64,000 nt of DNA from Natribaculum luteum (lineage in GTDB: Archaea; Halobacteriota; Halobacteria; Halobacteriales; Natrialbaceae): NCBI RefSeq assembly GCF_023008545.1, contig NZ_CP095397.1:1736001-1800000 (forward strand). Direction: 5' to 3'. Position numbers and translations under genes: made by a program. A model generated the notes under the pieces. It saw nothing but the letters and a program-made list of their open reading frames with translations. It was not told where the DNA came from and did no database searches. How positions within the stretch are numbered: the stretch's first letter is position 1; each line of letters opens with the position of its first letter. This document shows, piece after piece, positions 61,109-64,000 of the stretch.

Positions 61109-63622
61109 TCACTCGAGAAGCGGCCGCGACGAGTTCGCGACGACGAGGAGACTGCTCACCGTGACGGCAGCAGTCGTCACCAGCGGGTTCAACGCGCCCA
61201 CTACTGCGACGGGGATCACGATCGCGTTGTAGCCGAGTCCCAGCCAGAGATTCCGTTCGACGCGTCGTCCCGCAGCAACCGAGAGGGAGAACGCTCGCTC
61301 GACCGCCACGAGCTCGTCGTCGACGATGGCGAGGTCGGCGGCGTCCGACGCCAGTGCCGTACCGCCGCCGAGAGAGATCCCGAGGTCGGCCTCGGCGAGC
61401 GCGGGCGCGTCGTTCGTTCCGTCGCCGACCATCGCCACCCTGCCGTCGGCTTTCAGTCGCCGAATCGTCGCCGTCTTCCCCTCGGGCGGGACGCTCGCGA
61501 ACACGTACTCGACGTCGGGGTGGCGACTGAAGACGTCGGTCGCCGCTTCGTCGTCGCCGGTGAGGACCACGACCTCGATCCCCGCCTCGGTCATCGCGGT
61601 GACGGTCTCCTCCCAGTCGTCTCTCGGCTCGTCACCGACGATCACGACGCCGTCTGCCGCTCCATCTCGACCGACGACGACGGGGAGGCGACCGCGGTCT
61701 CGAGCCTCGCGAACGCGCGCTTCAGTCCCTTCGTCGAGAGTCCAGCCACGCTCTCGAAAGAGGTCGGGGTGGCCCACCAGTACCGTCCGTCCGTCGACGA
61801 CTCCCTCGACGCCGGTCGCGTGGCTCCGGAACTCCTGGACGTCCAGTTCGTCCGCCCGACCGTCGAATCGTCCGCCGTCAGACCGCACTGGCTCGCTCCC
61901 GTCCGTTTCGTCGACGAACGCACGCTCGATCGCCCTCGCGGCCGGATGTGACGTCCGCCGCTCCAGTACGGCGGCGGCCCGCAGGAGCTCCTCCGACGCG
62001 TCGGCTTCGAGGACTGTCATCTCGCCAGTCGTGAGCGTCCCCGTCTTGTCGAAGACGACGACGTCGACGTCCCGGAGCCGTTCGAAGACGGTCTCGTCGA
62101 AGACGACGATCCCCCGCTCCATCGCCTCCTGGATGCTCGAGGCGACCGAAAGCGGCGTCGCGAAGCCAAGCGCCCACGGACTCGAGACGATCACGGTCAG
62201 GAGCACGGCCAGCAGCGTCGCCGTCGGACTCGCGCCGAGGAGGAACCGTACCACGCCGACCACGGCGGCGGCACCCAGGACGAGCGGGAGGGCAGTCGCG
62301 GCGAGTCGCTCGGCACGGCGCTGCACACCGTGTTCTGCAGACTGGAGGTCCCAGACGTCGCGCGTGAGTCGGTCGATGCTGCTCGTCGTCTCCGTGCCCA
62401 CTTCGACGACCGCCGCGTCGCCCGTGACGACCGAGCCACCGACGACGTCGTCGCCGGCTCGTTTCGAGACCGGGAGCGACTCCCCGGTGACGACGGCCTC
62501 GTCGACCGTACAGCCGCCGTCGACGAGCGTCCCGTCGACCGGAATTCGCTCGCCCTGCCGGACGAGAACCCGGTCGCCGGGCTCGAGGTCCCCCACCGGG
62601 ACGTCGCTCGTCGTCCCACCCGGTTCGTACCGCCGTGCCTCGTCGACCTGCGAGACCGTCAGGTCCGTGAGCCGATTCATCGCGCGCCGTTTGGCCGTCT
62701 CCTCGTAGAACGACGCTGCCATCACCACGGCGGCGACCACGATTGTCAGATCGTAGTAGACGTCGATCCGTCCCGTGAGGCCGGCGACCGTCCCGTAGAG
62801 GTAGGCGCTCACGATCGTCAGCGTCGCCAGCAGGTCGGTGCTCGGACGTCGCATCTTCAGGCTGACGTACGCACCGCGCAGGAGCGGCATCCCCGTGAAG
62901 TAGAGGATCGCTCCCGTCAGCACGGAGAACAGCCGCACGAACGCCAGTCCGTCGAAGCCGCCGAAGCTGTCACGGAACAGCGCCAGCATCCCCGCGTCGG
63001 AGAACGACGCGAGATACACCGGATACAGGACCGCGACGTAGGGGACCAGCATGAACATCCCGAAGACGACGCCGACGATGTACCGAAACTCGAGTACGTC
63101 GTCCGTCCGGCGCTTCCGGAGGCCGTGCATCTCCCGCGACCGCTGTGTTCCGCCCTCTTCGTCTGTGCCACTCGCTTCCTCGCGAAGGTACGCCGTGTAG
63201 CCGACCGTACTCAGCGCGTCCCTGAGTTCGCGTTTCGACACGCGATCGGGGTCGTGGTCGACTCGCACGACCTCCGTGACGTAACTCGCCGCCGCGCTCT
63301 CGACGCCGTCGCGAGCCTCGGCGACCGACTCGAGAAACGACTCGCACATCGCCGAGTGCATCCCGTCGACCCGAAAGAACGTGCGGGCCAGTGCGTCGTT
63401 TGCGTACTCGACGTCGGATCGCTGCGTCCGACCGTGCGTTTCCTCGCCGTGAGAAGGTTCGACGGCGCTTTCGTCTCCGGCTTCGACTGTCCCGAGCGTC
63501 TCGTACACGTCTCGACAGCCGGACGAACAGAACTGCTCGCCGGACTCGGCTTCGACGGCCGACCCGGAGGGTGCCGTCCCACACAGTGTGCAACGGTCAC
63601 TCCCCTCTCGTCGATCACTCAC
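61109..63622 (-). CDS. P1B-type ATPase with SPW in place of the CPC metal motif
   Basis: An 837-aa P-type ATPase, paralog of the one at 20812. Intact catalytic parts: TGES (TGESLPV), [10 protein letters not shown] (about 522), SHPAARA and [11 protein letters not shown]-terminal Cys motif CTLCG and CSSGC are kept, but the HMA motif reads GMHSAMC (only one Cys of CxxC) and the transmembrane motif reads [11 protein letters not shown] (about 480) instead of CPC. So the intramembrane Cys ligands are gone, and Cu+ transport of the usual kind is unlikely. Start GTG 63622 is inferred because [15 protein letters not shown] mirrors the paralog; ATG 63754 and 63724 would give unusual extensions. Confidence 0.85.
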   Translation of the reverse strand: MSDRREGSDRCTLCGTAPSGSAVEAESGEQFCSSGCRDVYETLGTVEAGDESAVEPSHGEETHGRTQRSDVEYANDALARTFFRVDGMHSAMCESFLESVAEARDGVESAAASYVTEVVRVDHDPDRVSKRELRDALSTVGYTAYLREEASGTDEEGGTQRSREMHGLRKRRTDDVLEFRYIVGVVFGMFMLVPYVAVLYPVYLASFSDAGMLALFRDSFGGFDGLAFVRLFSVLTGAILYFTGMPLLRGAYVSLKMRRPSTDLLATLTIVSAYLYGTVAGLTGRIDVYYDLTIVVAAVVMAASFYEETAKRRAMNRLTDLTVSQVDEARRYEPGGTTSDVPVGDLEPGDRVLVRQGERIPVDGTLVDGGCTVDEAVVTGESLPVSKRAGDDVVGGSVVTGDAAVVEVGTETTSSIDRLTRDVWDLQSAEHGVQRRAERLAATALPLVLGAAAVVGVVRFLLGASPTATLLAVLLTVIVSSPWALGFATPLSVASSIQEAMERGIVVFDETVFERLRDVDVVVFDKTGTLTTGEMTVLEADASEELLRAAAVLERRTSHPAARAIERAFVDETDGSEPVRSDGGRFDGRADELDVQEFRSHATGVEGVVDGRTVLVGHPDLFRERGWTLDEGTEARVREARDRGRLPVVVGRDGAADGVVIVGDEPRDDWEETVTAMTEAGIEVVVLTGDDEAATDVFSRHPDVEYVFASVPPEGKTATIRRLKADGRVAMVGDGTNDAPALAEADLGISLGGGTALASDAADLAIVDDELVAVERAFSLSVAAGRRVERNLWLGLGYNAIVIPVAVVGALNPLVTTAAVTVSSLLVVANSSRPLLE

Positions 63623-64000
63623 ACGCGAACAGTGCACGCTCGAGGGCAATAACAGTGGCGTCAGAACGTGCAGCGAACGGCGGTGACCGCCCGGCACGTT
63701 CGACGTCGGGACGTTCGTCGACATCGTCAGAAAAGGAGACGAGTAACTCGTCAAACCGCTTCGAGGCGGTCGTCACACGTCTCGAGTGCGGCTTGCTTCC
63801 CGCTGGGGTAGTTTGTCATGGTCGCCGCCGCCGCCGTCGTCGAGAATGCCTTTCACCACGTTCATCTCTTCGGTACGTTCCTCCTGGTCGTAGCTTGGAG
63901 CCGTCGACGCGTCGGAAGCCCCGAAAACAACGGGTTCGAACTCTCTACTCGGGAGTTCGGTTTAGTCGTAGAACGTGACGTCTGCTGACGGGCGCGACGG
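63623..64000. other. Right edge, no assigned gene
   Basis: About 380 bp. It contains the upstream region of the P1B ATPase (TATA-like ttattg on the minus strand near 63650), a minus-strand 30-codon frame (63773-63865, MNVVKGILDDGGGG...) and a plus-strand 56-codon frame (63818-63988, MVAAAAVVENAFHHVHLFG...). Neither is recognisable, and both overlap. Left uncalled. Confidence 0.4.

Noticed and set aside
63818-63988. 56-codon plus-strand frame at the right edge
   Set aside because: Low-complexity Ala/Val start and no domain or clear promoter; overlaps another small frame on the other strand.

Overview
The window looks like chromosomal DNA of a halophilic archaeon (class Halobacteria, most likely the Natrialbales/Natrialbaceae side; the genus is a guess). 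The evidence is GC-rich coding sequence with GTC/GAC/GAG-heavy codons, very acidic proteins, many short CPxCG zinc-ribbon proteins, TATA boxes centred 27-31 nt before start codons (leaderless transcripts), 4-bp GTGA/ATGA gene overlaps, tRNA genes without encoded CCA, a bacterio-opsin-activator type HTH regulator and a cba-type ba3 oxidase cluster.

Layout. 1-10973 is housekeeping: the end of a ubaA-like E1, small zinc proteins, a UvrD/Rep helicase overlapping a degenerate M24 protein, a MetX-like hydrolase, riboflavin synthase, a cupin, a PrsW-like protease, a FAU-1 RNA-binding protein and a left-handed beta-helix acyltransferase. 11026-20800 holds a TraB protein, a very basic Arg/Pro/Ser-rich protein, a PRC-barrel protein, decayed mobile sequence, a PiT transporter with a UspA protein, tRNA-Gly with a duplicated 3' end, nadE, a crotonase, tRNA-Thr, a PATE-like element and two copies of an 82-bp hairpin repeat. 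20812-27201 is the ba3 oxidase locus: a Cu-type P1B ATPase, a DsbD_2/UreH-like membrane protein and a small 'cox cluster' protein on the minus strand, then cbaD-cbaB-cbaA-cbaC on the plus strand. Two more 82-bp repeats follow.

27430-36834 is an envelope/glycan region: flippase-like protein, two alkaline-phosphatase-superfamily proteins, DedA, GAP, arylsulfotransferase, a broken sugar-nucleotide epimerase and two GT4 glycosyltransferases. 36845-39198 is a cobalt/nickel ECF operon (cbiM, small subunit, cbiQ, cbiO) with a palindromic stretch upstream. 39511-42178 holds a deacetylase, an SDR and a luciferase-like oxidoreductase.

42907-56034 is the most distinctive part. An IclR regulator is followed by an Fe-S/NrfD fusion with a 5' frameshift, a large cytoplasmic-type Mo-bisPGD oxidoreductase, a leaderless (no signal peptide) SoxB-like metallophosphoesterase, UspA, a rhodanese-persulfide dioxygenase-like fusion, a TauE/SafE exporter, a PiT/CysP-like permease, a tiny zinc-ribbon protein and a Cys-rich HTH-10 regulator. 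I read this as a candidate cytoplasmic sulfur (persulfide/thiosulfate to sulfite to sulfate) oxidation locus feeding electrons to the quinone pool through a SoeABC-like complex. The substrate assignment is inference. The window ends with DUF2299, an Mrp/ApbC protein, a DUF5828-like protein, an NAD kinase-inositol phosphatase fusion and a second P1B ATPase whose CPC metal motif has become SPW.
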